From positions 1 through 45,873 of the forward strand of contig NZ_KQ058749.1 in assembly GCF_000982955.1 (NCBI RefSeq): a stretch of 45,873 nucleotides of DNA, written 5' to 3'. Positions within the stretch are counted from its first letter, which is position 1, and each line of letters begins with the position of its first letter. The position numbers and the translations under genes were made by a program. This document shows positions 8,620-17,336 of the stretch, in pieces. The notes below the pieces were generated by a model. It was not told the DNA's origin, did not search any database, and saw only the letters and a program-made list of their open reading frames with translations. Source of the DNA: Micromonospora sp. HK10 (GTDB taxonomy: Bacteria; Actinomycetota; Actinomycetes; Mycobacteriales; Micromonosporaceae).

Positions 8620-9954
8620 ATGACCACGGACGCCAACCTGGACGCCGACCTCGTCGAGGTCAGCCCGGGCAGTGCGGCGAGCTGCCGGCTCGACATCCGC
8701 AACGCCGGGCCGATCGTGGAGTCGTACGTGATCGAGGTGCTCGGCGAGCCGGCCGGCTGGACCACGGTCGAGCCGTCGACCGTCGCGGTCTACCCCGGTG
8801 CCACCGAGTCGGTCGCCGTCCGGTTCCACCCGCCCCGCGCGCCGCAGGTGGTGGCGGGCGAACGTCCGTTCGCCGTGCGGGTGAGCCCGACCGAGACCCC
8901 GGACGCGCAGGTCGTCCCGGAGGGCGTCGTGCGGGTCCTGCCCTTCGCCGAGCTCGCGCCGGAGATCCTGCCCCGCACCTCCCGGGGCCGGCGCGGCGGC
9001 CGGCACGAGCTCTCCGTGGCCAACCTGGGCAACGTGCCGCTCGGGCTGGCGCTCACCGGCAGCGACCCGGACAACCGGCTCGCCGTCGCGATCCGCCCGG
9101 CGCAGGTCACCGTGGCCCCCGGCGAGGCGGCCTTCGTGCAGGTGCGCGCCCGGACCCGCCGGCTGCTCTGGCGCGGGCACCCGGTCACCCTCCCGTTCCA
9201 GGTCGGGGTCGCCTCCGACGAGACGCCGCCGGCGACGCTGGACGCCGCGACCGTGCAGGAGCCGGTCCTGCCCCGGGGCCTGCCCCGCGTGCTGGCGGCG
9301 TTGCTGGTGCTGGCCCTGCTCGGCGCGGGCCTCTGGTACGCGCTGTTGCGCCCGACCGTGAAGTCGCTGGCCGAGGAGGCCGCCCAGGAGCAGGTCGCCC
9401 CGGTGGCACAACAGGCCAGTGCCGCCGACAACCGCGCCCAGCAGGCGGACAGCAAGGCTCAGCAGGCGGTCGACGCGGTGGCCCCGGGGGCCCGCCCGTC
9501 GCTGCCCGCGCCGAGCAACCCGGCCCGGCCGCCCTCGCCGAGCCCCAGCGCCCGCGCCGGGGTGCCGGCCATCCCGGACGGCGGTGAGTCGTTCAGCCGG
9601 CGACTCGCGGTCACGACCGGCACCGGCAGCTCCCGCACCGACCGCTACACGGTGGCGTCCCGGCGGGTGTTCGTGCTGACCGACATCTTCCTGCAGAACC
9701 CGCAGGGCGACGAGGGACGGCTCGATCTCGTGGTGGACGGCACGACCGTGCTGACCGTGGCCCTGAACAACTTCCGCGACCTGGACTACCACATGGTCTC
9801 GCCGATCGAGGTGCCCGCGGGCCGGGTGATCAGCCTGCGGGCGACCTGCCGGCGCGCCGGCACGGCCCTGGACGGCGCCGGGGGCGGCGGCGGTCAGTGC
9901 CGCGACTTCGCCCTGCTCAACGGCTACACCCGCAGCGCCGCCCCGGCGACCTGA
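8620..9954 (+). CDS. Single-pass membrane protein with COG1470-like beta domains
   Basis: Protein of 444 residues. The N-terminal 215 residues form two immunoglobulin-like beta domains of the COG1470 type (SPGSAASCRLDIRNAG, VEPSTVAVYPGATESVAVRF, then GRHELSVANLGNVPLGLAL). A single transmembrane helix lies at about 225-245 (LAALLVLALLGAGLWYALL). It is followed by an Ala/Gln-rich probable coiled coil (about 250-285), a Pro/Ser linker and a C-terminal beta-sandwich-like domain (about 310-440). There is no signal peptide, so the beta domains at the N-terminus should face the cytoplasm and the C-terminal part the outside. It is divergent from the LuxR-type regulator and next to the eCIS-type genes, which suggests a role at the cell envelope for that system; this is inference. 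Confidence 0.72.
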   Translation: MTTDANLDADLVEVSPGSAASCRLDIRNAGPIVESYVIEVLGEPAGWTTVEPSTVAVYPGATESVAVRFHPPRAPQVVAGERPFAVRVSPTETPDAQVVPEGVVRVLPFAELAPEILPRTSRGRRGGRHELSVANLGNVPLGLALTGSDPDNRLAVAIRPAQVTVAPGEAAFVQVRARTRRLLWRGHPVTLPFQVGVASDETPPATLDAATVQEPVLPRGLPRVLAALLVLALLGAGLWYALLRPTVKSLAEEAAQEQVAPVAQQASAADNRAQQADSKAQQAVDAVAPGARPSLPAPSNPARPPSPSPSARAGVPAIPDGGESFSRRLAVTTGTGSSRTDRYTVASRRVFVLTDIFLQNPQGDEGRLDLVVDGTTVLTVALNNFRDLDYHMVSPIEVPAGRVISLRATCRRAGTALDGAGGGGGQCRDFALLNGYTRSAAPAT

Positions 9955-10071
9955 CCGGGCCACGGCGGCCGGGCGGGGGACCTCCCCGTCCGGCGCGACC
10001 CGACCGTCACGACGGCCGATCCGGCGTACCCCGGCCGGGGGTTTCCCGGCTCCGGTAACTACCGTCGGGGC

Positions 10072-11729
10072 GTGGACACCGATGTGATCGTGGTCGGGGT
10101 GGGCCTCGCCGGCCTGGTCGCCGCCGCCGAGGCCGCCGACGCCGGCCGCCGGGTGCTGCTGCTGGATCAGGAGCCCGAGCAGAACCTCGGCGGCCAGGCG
10201 TGGTGGTCGTTCGGTGGGCTCTTCCTGGTCGACTCGCCCGAGCAGCGGCGGATGGGCATCCGGGACTCGGTCGAGCTGGCCTGGCAGGACTGGACCGGCA
10301 GCGCCGCGTTCGACCGGCCGGAGGACCACTGGCCGCGCCGGTGGGCCGAGGCGTACGTGCACTTCGCGGCCGAGGAGAAGCGGGCCTGGCTGCGCGCGCA
10401 GGGTCTCCGCGTCTTCCCCGTGGTCAGCTGGGCCGAGCGGGGCGGTGGGGCGGCGCACGGGCACGGCAACTCGGTGCCCCGGTTCCACGTGACCTGGGGG
10501 ACCGGGCCGGGTGTGGTCGAGCCGTTCGCCCGGCGGGTGCGCGCCGCCGTCGAGCAGGGCCGGATCCGGTTGCTCTTCCGGCACCGGGTCGACGAGCTGG
10601 TCACCAGCGGCGGCATGGTCACCGGCGTACGGGGCGCGGTGCTCGCGCCCGACGACGCGCCCGCGGCCGGCCCACCTCGCGCACCGTGGTGGGCGACTTC
10701 GGGTACGCCGCCCAAGCGGTGATCATCACCTCGGGTGGGATCGGCGGTGACCACGACCTGGTCCGGCGGGCCTGGCCGGCCCGGCTGGGCACCCCGCCCG
10801 AGCGGATGGTCACCGGGGTGCCGGCGTACGTCGACGGCCGGATGCTGGCCATCACCGAGGCGGCCGGCGGTCGGGTCATCAATCCCGACCGCATGTGGCA
10901 CTACACCGAAGGGCTGCGCAACTGGGACCCGGTCTGGCCCGGCCACGGCATCCGGATCCTCCCCGGCCCGTCCTCGCTGTGGCTCGACGCGACCGGCCAG
11001 CGGCTGCCGGCACCACTCTTCCCCGGCTTCGACACCCTCGCCACGCTGCGCCACCTGCGGGCCACCGGGCACGACTACAGCTGGTTCCTGCTCACCCAGA
11101 AGATCCTGGAGAAGGAGTTCGCGCTCTCGGGCTCCGAACAGAATCCCGACCTGACCAACCGCAGCGTCCGGCAGGTGCTGCAGCGGGTCCGCCCCGGTGC
11201 GCCGGGGCCGGTGGAGGCGTTCAAGCGGCACGGTGCCGACTTCGTGGTCGCCGACCGCCTGCCGGAGCTGGTCGACGGGATGAACAAGCTGGCCGCCGGG
11301 ACGGGTGGTCCGCAGCTCGACGCCGTCGCGCTGCGCCGGCTCGTCGAGGCCCGGGACCGGGAACTCGCCAACCCCTTCGGCAAGGACGCGCAGGTGCAGG
11401 CCATCCGCGGCGCCCGGCGCTACCGGGGAGACCGGCTGATCCGGGTGGCCACCCCGCACCGGCTGCTCGACCCGGCGGCCGGGCCGCTGATCGCCGTCCA
11501 ACTGCACGTGCTCACCCGCAAGACCCTCGGCGGGCTGCACACCGACCTGTCCGGCCGGGTGCTGGGCGCGGACGGTGAGCCACTCGGCGGGGTGTACGCC
11601 GCCGGCGAGGTCGCCGGGTTCGGCGGCGGCGGGATGCACGGGTACAACGCGCTGGAGGGCACCTTCCTCGGCGGGTGTCTCTTCTCCGGCCGTACCGCCG
11701 GCCGGGCCGCCGCGGCCGACATCGCCTGA
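10072..11729 (+). pseudogene. FAD-binding dehydrogenase (KstD-like), interrupted by a frameshift
   Basis: The product would be a flavoprotein of about 552 residues of the 3-ketosteroid dehydrogenase/fumarate reductase type. The N-terminal frame (from GTG 10072) carries the FAD motif VVGVGLAGLVAAAEAADAG and runs to a stop at 10722. The C-terminal part, with TSGGIGG, the long middle region and the terminal flavin motif GVYAAGEVAGFGGGGMHGYNALEGTFLGG, is in another frame and ends at 11729. Adding one C to the CCC at 10660-10662 would join the two as APRGRPTSRTVVGDF, a continuous family-like sequence. This means either a recent inactivating deletion or a base-calling error in a C run. Both halves keep strong codon bias, so decay would be recent. 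A possible -10 box, TACCGT at 10060-10065, lies six bases before the start. Confidence 0.8.
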
Positions 11730-11767
11730 GCCCGCGGCGGACCGGCCCCTTGCGCGCCACCAACCGA

Positions 11768-11893
11768 CCGTGACCGGCGGACCATGACCGACCGACCGTG
11801 GCCGACCGACCGTGGCCGACCGACCGTGGCCGACCGGCCGTGGCCGACCGACCGTGGCCGGCGGACCGTGGTCGGCCGACCGCGACCGATTGC
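11768..11893. repeat. 14-bp tandem repeat (about nine units)
   Basis: Consecutive units close to CCGTGGCCGACCGA, four of them nearly identical (11796-11851) and the flanking ones degenerate, with similar sequence fading out towards 11930. It lies between the 3' ends of two convergent genes. A 14-bp unit is not a multiple of three, so a coding role is unlikely. Confidence 0.85.
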
Positions 11894-11953
11894 GACCGAC
11901 CGACCGCGACCGACCAGGATCGGCGGACCGCCCCGACCGGTCGGCGGTTCCGG

Positions 11954-14707
11954 TCAGGACGGGCCCGAGGAGGCCGCGCCGAGCCGGTACGGCAGGTCGG
12001 CCCGGCGGCGGACCCGCAGCTTGCGGTAGACCCGGGTGAGGTGCTGTTCGACGGTGCTGATGGTGACGGAGAGCTGATCGGCGATCTCCCGGTTGGTGAG
12101 GCCCTGGGCGGCCAGGGTGGCGACCCGGCGTTCCGCCTCGCTGAGCGCGGCGACCTGCTCGGCGTCGACCCGCAGCGCGGCGCTGCCACCGTCGTCGTGG
12201 GTCCGCCGCCCGGACCCGGGGAAGCCGCCCTGCTCGGCGACCTGGCGCGCCCGGCGGGTGGACATCCGGCCCTGGATGGTGTTGCCGACGGCCTGGTGCG
12301 CCGCCGCCTCGTCGTTGAGCGCCCGCACCAGGGCGAGCCGGTCCCCGGCCGCCTCCAGGATGTCCACCGCCTCGCGGAGCAGCGGCAGCCGCTCGGGCAG
12401 CGGACTGACGGCCGCCGCGACCAGCAGGGTGAGCCCGCGGCTGCGGCTGCGCCGGTCGCCGACCATCCCCATCTGCTCCTCGGCGAGCCGCGCCGCCTCC
12501 GTGGCCCGGCCCAACGCCAGGTAGACCCGGGCCGCCTCGGTACGCCAGGGGACCAGCGCGGGCAGGTCGACCTCCCAGGCGCGCATCAGCTCGCCGCAGG
12601 TGTGGAAGTCGACCAGCGCGGCCTCCGGGCGTTGGGTGGCGGCGTAGTAGCGGCCCCGGGCGTGCAGGAAGTGCAGGCCGAACGGGGTCTGGAAGGTTGC
12701 CGGTGGGACCGGCTGGTTGACCAGTTGGGCGGCCTCGTCCAGGCGGCCGGTGGAGACCAGGGTCAACACCCGGGTGGCGACCGGACCGCCGATCGCCACC
12801 CCCCAACCGTCCCGGCCGACCAGCGTCAGCGCCCGCTCGGACTCGGCGGCGGCGACCCGCAGGTCGCCCTGCCGGCGGGCCGCCTCGCCGTGCAGCGCCG
12901 CCAGGATCGCCTGCCAGGTCGGTGGGAGCGCCACGCCCCTTCCGGCGACCAGCCGGGCGGCCCACGGTGCCGCCCGGTCGGCCCGGTCGTCGCAGATCAG
13001 CGCGATGAGCGCCGCGGTCAGGTCCACCGGGTTGAGCTGGTCGTGCCGGTGCTCCAGCAGCTGTTCGAGCTGCCGGTGCCGGCCGCTCACCCCGTCGACG
13101 GCGGCGAAGAGCAGTTCGGCCGCCCCGCCGTCCGGAGTGGCCTGGGGCAGCGATCCGCAGGCGTCGCCGAGCAGCCGACGCAGCCGCCGCCCGACCGCCG
13201 GGTACGCGTACGCGAGCAGGTTGCGGGCCCGCGACAGCAGGCGGGCGGTGCGCGGGTCGTCGGCGGTGAACCGGGCGTGCCGCAGCACCTCCATGGCCTC
13301 GTCCACCCGACCGTGCCAGAGCAGCTGTTGGGCGGTGGTCACCCCGGCCTTCGCCCCGAACCCGACCTCCGGGGCCACCGCGACCAGCGCGGCGAGGTGC
13401 CGGGCGGCCAGCGACGGGTCGAGCTGCCACTCCACGCTGCTCAGCATCACCTTGAGCGTGGTCCGGTCGACCGCCTCGGTGGCGCCGGTGTGGGCCAGCT
13501 CCAGCAGGTCGACCGCGCGGTGCAGCTCGCCGTCCGCCACCGCCTGCCGGGCGGCCCGCCGGAGCACCGGCACCGCCCAGCTCTCCGGTGGTGTGCCGGC
13601 GGCGACGAGCTGCCGGGCCACCTCGGCCGGTTCGGCGCCCTCCCGGTGCAGCAGCTCGGCGGCCCGCCGGTGCTGCTCCGGGCCCTCCTCGGCGATGAGG
13701 TGACGCAGCACCGCCTCGCGGGCGGCCGGGTGCCGGAAGCGGCCCTCCCGCAGCAGGCCGGACGCGGTGAGCAGGTCCAACGCGGAGCGTGCCGCCGCGG
13801 CGTCGACCTCCGCGAGCCAGCCCAGCGTGGTCGGCCGGCTCGCGTCACCCAGCACGGCGAGCGCCCGCGCCACCCGCAGGGTGGTCGGCGTGCCCCGGTA
13901 GAGGCAGTCGAGCAGGGCCTCGGTGAAGGCGCCCCCGATGACGACCGATCCGGGCCGGCCGTCGCGGCTGTTGCGGGTGTCCTCCACGAGCGCCTTGACC
14001 AGCAGGGGATTGCCTCCGCTCACCGCGTGATGCGCGGTGGCCAGCGCCGCGTCGATCAGCCCGTCGGCGTGCTGGGCCAGCAGCATGGCGACCCCGTCGG
14101 CGGAGAGCGGTTCCAGCGGCAACAGCTGCCGGCGGGGCGCGTCGATCAGCGCCGCGTACGCGTCGTCGGCACCGGGGGAGGCGGCCAGGAAGAGCAGGAT
14201 CGGCGTGTCGGTGATCCGCCGGCCCAGCTCGACCAGGCAGCGCACGGAGGCGAGGTCGGCCTGGTCGACGTCGTCGACGGCGATCACCAGCGGGTTGGTG
14301 CGCGCGGCGCGCAGCACCTCGGCGCAGACCCGGTCGACCAGCGACGGGTCGGCCCGGTCCGGCGACCCGGCGACGGTGCCGAGCGCGACGGTGCCGAGCG
14401 CGACGGTGCCCAGGGCGATGGTGCCGTCGAGGAAGCGGGCGGCGGAGGCGAGCGCCGGCTCCTCGGCGCCACCGGCGAGCAGTTGCCGGATGACGCCGTA
14501 GGGCAACGCGGCCTCGCGCCGTGACCCGGTGGCGAGCAGCAGGGTGGCGCCGGCGTCCCGGGACTCGGCGGCCAACGCGGACAGCAGCGCCGTCTTGCCG
14601 GTGGCGGCCGCGCCCACCGCCACCACCTGCCGGCCGTGGCCGGACAGCGTGTCCCGCAGCGCTGTCCGCAGCCGCGACAGCACCGCATCCCGTTCCACCA
14701 GCCCCAC
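11954..14707 (-). CDS. LuxR-family (LAL) ATPase transcriptional regulator
   Basis: Protein of 917 residues. An N-terminal AAA/STAND ATPase has Walker A GAAATGKT at 32-39 and Walker B PLVIAVDDVDQAD near 139-151. The long middle is helical, of the tetratricopeptide/MalT-like type. The last 65 residues form a LuxR helix-turn-helix (LSEAERRVATLAAQG, TNREIADQLSVTISTVEQHL). Large regulators of this kind are typical pathway activators of macrolide and other polyketide clusters. The start is GTG 14705-14707, with GGGGGGCTG upstream on the minus strand. It has the same orientation as the type II thioesterase 340 bp upstream. The protein at 17331-20105 is a paralogue with an almost identical DNA-binding end. 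Confidence 0.93.
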   Translation of the reverse strand: MGLVERDAVLSRLRTALRDTLSGHGRQVVAVGAAATGKTALLSALAAESRDAGATLLLATGSRREAALPYGVIRQLLAGGAEEPALASAARFLDGTIALGTVALGTVALGTVAGSPDRADPSLVDRVCAEVLRAARTNPLVIAVDDVDQADLASVRCLVELGRRITDTPILLFLAASPGADDAYAALIDAPRRQLLPLEPLSADGVAMLLAQHADGLIDAALATAHHAVSGGNPLLVKALVEDTRNSRDGRPGSVVIGGAFTEALLDCLYRGTPTTLRVARALAVLGDASRPTTLGWLAEVDAAAARSALDLLTASGLLREGRFRHPAAREAVLRHLIAEEGPEQHRRAAELLHREGAEPAEVARQLVAAGTPPESWAVPVLRRAARQAVADGELHRAVDLLELAHTGATEAVDRTTLKVMLSSVEWQLDPSLAARHLAALVAVAPEVGFGAKAGVTTAQQLLWHGRVDEAMEVLRHARFTADDPRTARLLSRARNLLAYAYPAVGRRLRRLLGDACGSLPQATPDGGAAELLFAAVDGVSGRHRQLEQLLEHRHDQLNPVDLTAALIALICDDRADRAAPWAARLVAGRGVALPPTWQAILAALHGEAARRQGDLRVAAAESERALTLVGRDGWGVAIGGPVATRVLTLVSTGRLDEAAQLVNQPVPPATFQTPFGLHFLHARGRYYAATQRPEAALVDFHTCGELMRAWEVDLPALVPWRTEAARVYLALGRATEAARLAEEQMGMVGDRRSRSRGLTLLVAAAVSPLPERLPLLREAVDILEAAGDRLALVRALNDEAAAHQAVGNTIQGRMSTRRARQVAEQGGFPGSGRRTHDDGGSAALRVDAEQVAALSEAERRVATLAAQGLTNREIADQLSVTISTVEQHLTRVYRKLRVRRRADLPYRLGAASSGPS
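14370..14425. repeat. In-frame 15-bp tandem repeat inside the LAL gene
   Basis: Three full copies (14370-14414) plus a partial fourth of a unit near GCGACGGTGCCGAGC. In the protein this gives a tandem IALGT/VALGT/VALGT/VAGS stretch at about residues 98-115, between Walker A and Walker B. The unit is 15 bp, so copy-number change would keep the reading frame. Confidence 0.8.
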
Positions 14708-15047
14708 GGCAGCCCCCCAGGTTGCACTCAGGCGGGGGGAACGGTTCCGCCGACACGGGTGCTCCGCCGCCGAGAGGCGGCCCCCGGAAGGCGTAATTCA
14801 CCTTCCCAACTGCGGCGCAATTCCGGACGTTATGAAGCGGTCCGCAGGTCGGTGAATGCAACCGAACTGCGGGCGGCAAAACAATTCCTCCCCAGGACGA
14901 TCATTCTGCCACCGTGCCAGTGGGTGGGCAACCGACGTCGGATTGTTGTCGATGCACGGAATGCGGTCGACAAATGAGCGAGCTGACCTTTCCGTCGACA
15001 GCGGACACGTCGCATTTCTCGGTCTTGTGCGTGGTGGCGGCCCGGGA
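14708..15047. other. Intergenic region, probable promoter of the first LAL gene
   Basis: No supported gene. The stretch from about 14790 to 15030 is clearly richer in A/T than the surrounding genes and has no long codon-biased frame, as expected of a regulatory region. It must carry any separate promoter of the LAL gene on the minus strand. TAACGT on the minus strand (14827-14832) fits a -10 box but has no convincing -35, so I do not call a promoter. Confidence 0.4.
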
Positions 15048-15830
15048 TCAGCCCCGCTCGCCGGGTGCGGCGTGCGCGACACCGCGCCGCGCCGTGGCCG
15101 CGGCCAGGGACCGGCGCAGCGCCCCCAGCAGCACCGGGGTCGACTCCCGCAGGAAGAAGTGCCCGCCGGGGACCGGCTGCAGCTCGAACCCGCCCGTCGT
15201 GTGCCCGGCCCACGGCGCCGCCTCGGCGGGCGTCAGCAACGGATCCCGGTCGCCGACGAACGCCGCGATCGGCGTGGGCAGTGGCGCGTCCGGGACGTGC
15301 CGGTAGCTGTGGCACACCCGCAGGTCGTCACGGAGCAGGTCGATCGCGGCGTCCCGCCATTCCGGGTAGTCGAGCAGCATTTCCGACATGCCGCCGATGC
15401 GGACCAGCAGCGCGGCGAGATCGTCGGCGGCCATCCCGGGCACGTCGGTCAGCAGCCCGGGCCGCTCCGGCGCCGGATAGGCGCCGACCGCGAGCAGCGT
15501 CGGCAGCGCGGCCCTCCGGTCGCGCAGCCGGCGGGCCACGGCGTACGCCAGCAGCGCGCCCATGCTGTGCCCGTAGAAGGCGAACGGCGGGCGGAAGTGC
15601 TCCCCGAGCTCCCGCACCAGGTCGTCGACCAGCCCCGACATGTCGGTGGCCCGGGGCTCGGACAGCCGGCCCTCGCGGCCCGGCAACTGCACGGGCAGCA
15701 CCTCCGCCCGCGGGCCGAGCCCGCGCTGCCAGGTGCCGAACGCGGCCGCCGAGCCGCCGGCGTGGTGGAAGCAGAACAGCCGCAGCCCGTCGGCGGCGGC
15801 CGGGGCGCGCAGCAGGTACGGGGTCAGCAT
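15048..15830 (-). CDS. Type II thioesterase (alpha/beta hydrolase)
   Basis: Protein of 260 residues of the GrsT/RifR type. It starts LTPYLLRAPAAADGLRLFCF, with the early FHHAGGSA motif (oxyanion region), the nucleophile motif GHSMG with Ser at 89, an Asp in VGDRDPLL and the catalytic His in GGHFFL. These enzymes act in the cytoplasm and remove aberrant acyl groups from carrier proteins of polyketide synthases and NRPSs. ATG 15828-15830 is chosen because family similarity begins there and GGAACGGAG lies upstream; the frame stays open further. It lies between the two LAL regulators, upstream of the first one on the same strand. Its natural partner in the window is the modular PKS at the right end. 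Confidence 0.92.
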   Translation of the reverse strand: MLTPYLLRAPAAADGLRLFCFHHAGGSAAAFGTWQRGLGPRAEVLPVQLPGREGRLSEPRATDMSGLVDDLVRELGEHFRPPFAFYGHSMGALLAYAVARRLRDRRAALPTLLAVGAYPAPERPGLLTDVPGMAADDLAALLVRIGGMSEMLLDYPEWRDAAIDLLRDDLRVCHSYRHVPDAPLPTPIAAFVGDRDPLLTPAEAAPWAGHTTGGFELQPVPGGHFFLRESTPVLLGALRRSLAAATARRGVAHAAPGERG

Positions 15831-16455
15831 GCTCGCTCCGTTCCGCCCCGGGGGCGCGGACGCGCCCCGCCCGAGGCCCACGACGAATCGCGGTCGGTCA
15901 CCGGACCGCCTCCTTCCCTGTCGATCGGGGTCGACCCGGCGATGGTGGCCCGGCCCGCCAAAGCCGCCCCAAACGCGGCCGCCGGGCGCCGGTCCGGACG
16001 GTCGGCGCGAGTACCGCGCTGGGTGTCCGGCCGGCTACTTTCCGGTAGTCAGTGCTGGTTGACGAACCCACAAATTCGCCATAGGCTGACCGCATGGCGG
16101 CAATTCGTACGTTCGGCCCTTAGTACGTCGGCCAAACTATGAATTCACGGTCTTCGTCCGCAGTAGGCCCCGAGGCGCGGCAAATGGGGCGGCCTCGCCA
16201 TCGGGACCACCATCGCGGTGGTGGAATGGTCGGCTGACGGCGCGCTCGCCCGTACGGACCTGGCGAGGAAGGCTCCGACCGCGATTCGCAGTCGGTAGGA
16301 ATTCCCCGCCCGCTGACCCCGCCGGCCCTCCCGCGCACGCGACGGGAGGTCCTGCACGCCCCGGACCGGCGCGCCGGTCACCATCACCGCCGAGGGCCGG
16401 TCGACGCCGCCCGGCCGGCGGGCGGGTGGCCGCGCGGGAACAGGGGAGGACTGGC
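15831..16455. other. Intergenic region with no convincing gene
   Basis: It holds the divergent promoters of the thioesterase (minus) and the small protein at 16456 (plus). The part from about 16040 to 16300 is AT-richer. Visible structure: a CCACCA/TGGTGG hairpin with a six-base loop at 16207-16224 and two nearby TACGTTCGGCC / TACGTCGGCC stretches around 16107-16132. Short frames here have neither ribosome binding sites nor codon bias. Confidence 0.4.
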
Positions 16456-16656
16456 ATGGCCGACATCCGCGCCCGGCGGGACGGACGTAGCGCGTGGGCG
16501 GGCCCGCAGCCGGTGTCCGGGCCCCGTGCCGGCCGGCGGCGGGCCCGGGCCGGACGCCACCGGGACTCCGCTCCGGTCCGGCCGAGGACGGTGCCACCGG
16601 CCCCGGAAGGGGCGACCGGTGCGGACGGCGGACACCGCCCAGGGCGCAGGTCGTGA
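16456..16656 (+). CDS. Small basic protein, translationally coupled to the next gene
   Basis: A frame of 66 codons beginning at ATG 16456, preceded by GGGGAGG seven bases upstream, one of the best ribosome binding sites in the window. The product is very rich in Arg, Gly, Ala and Pro, with no hydrophobic segment and no domain I recognise. Its TGA (16654-16656) overlaps the GTG start of the next gene in a GTGA arrangement, the usual sign of translational coupling. It may be a genuine small protein or a leader whose translation sets expression of the downstream gene. Confidence rests on the ribosome binding site and the overlap, not on homology. Confidence 0.5.
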   Translation: MADIRARRDGRSAWAGPQPVSGPRAGRRRARAGRHRDSAPVRPRTVPPAPEGATGADGGHRPGRRS

Positions 16657-17294
16657 GGCCGGACCCGGTCGAACTGGACGAGGTGATGGACCGGCTCGCC
16701 GCCGCCCGGCTGTGGGCGGTGCGCCGGGTGCCCTCGGCGGCCACCGCGGTCCTGGCCGTGATCACCTCGGTGCGCCCGGCGCGTGACGTCGGCCCGGGCG
16801 TCGCCGTCCGCGACCGGCGCCTGGCGGCCTTCCCGGCCGATCCCCGCTGGGTGGCGTACGTGGATCCGGTGACCGCCCTGCTCACCCCGGTCGACGAACT
16901 CGGCTGGCGACTGCTGCACCAGGTGGGGCACCTGGTGCGCGGGCACGCCAGGCGGTCGCCCCTGCGGCCCGGCGCGGCGACCGGAGCCGACCGCCGGCTG
17001 GGGCGCCGCTGGCGGCTCGCCGCGGACCTCGAGGTCAACGAGGAACTGGCCGGGCACGGGCTGCGGCCGCCGCCCGGTCAGCCGACGGCCGCGGCGCTGG
17101 GACTGCCGCCCGGCCGTACCGCCCAGGAATACCTGGCCCTGCTGGCCGGCGACGACCGGGATCCGGCCGTGGCCGGCGACTGCGGCAGCGCCGCCGACGG
17201 CGTCCGGCGCCCCTGGGACGACACCGGGGTCGCCGGCCTCGACGCGCTCACCCGGGCGGCGCTGCGCCGGGCCGGACCGCGCCGGCCCGGCTGA
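16653..17294 (+). CDS. Metallopeptidase-like (DUF2201 N-terminal type) protein with degenerate motif
   Basis: Protein of about 213 residues. The order of segments matches the putative metallopeptidase domain found next to VWA domains and MoxR ATPases: WVAYVDPVTALLTPVDELGWRLLHQVGHLVRGHARR, then RRWRLAADLEVNEEL. In that family the first motif is HExxH-like; here it reads HQVGH (residues 89-93), with Gln for the catalytic Glu, so peptidase activity is doubtful although metal could still bind. The C-terminal VWA-like domain of the family is absent and no MoxR gene is nearby. GTG 16653 is chosen because AGGGCGCAGG precedes it and it overlaps the stop of the small gene upstream. Longer starts in this frame are possible but lack support. 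Its stop lies in a hairpin shared with the convergent LAL gene. Confidence 0.7.
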   Translation: MRPDPVELDEVMDRLAAARLWAVRRVPSAATAVLAVITSVRPARDVGPGVAVRDRRLAAFPADPRWVAYVDPVTALLTPVDELGWRLLHQVGHLVRGHARRSPLRPGAATGADRRLGRRWRLAADLEVNEELAGHGLRPPPGQPTAAALGLPPGRTAQEYLALLAGDDRDPAVAGDCGSAADGVRRPWDDTGVAGLDALTRAALRRAGPRRPG

Positions 17295-17336
17295 CCCGGC
17301 GGTCAGCTTCGGCCCGGCTGACCCGGCCGGTCAGCC
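17289..17336. terminator. Twin hairpins between convergent genes, overlapping both stop codons
   Basis: Two neighbouring inverted repeats with the same sequence: GCTGACC/GGTCAGC (17290-17307, four-base loop) and GGCTGACC/GGTCAGCC (17316-17336, five-base loop). The first contains the TGA of the metallopeptidase-like gene (17292-17294), the second the TGA of the LAL gene on the other strand (17331-17333). There is no T-run, which is normal for high-GC actinomycete terminators. Confidence 0.55.

Noticed and set aside
8530..10584. Long minus-strand frame across the membrane protein and dehydrogenase genes
   Set aside because: No recognisable motifs and it runs across two real plus-strand genes and their intergenic region.
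11768..11893. CRISPR array
   Set aside because: Units are directly adjacent with no spacers; no cas genes nearby. The same holds for the 23-bp repeats at 41487-41593.
11798..14524. Long plus-strand frame opposite the first LAL gene
   Set aside because: Shadow of the minus-strand gene; no domains, biased composition, starts inside the 14-bp repeat.
15898..16095. 65-codon minus-strand frame upstream of the thioesterase
   Set aside because: No ribosome binding site and no codon bias; lies in a likely promoter region.
16139..16237. 32-codon plus-strand frame starting ATGAATTC
   Set aside because: No ribosome binding site, AT-richer non-coding composition.
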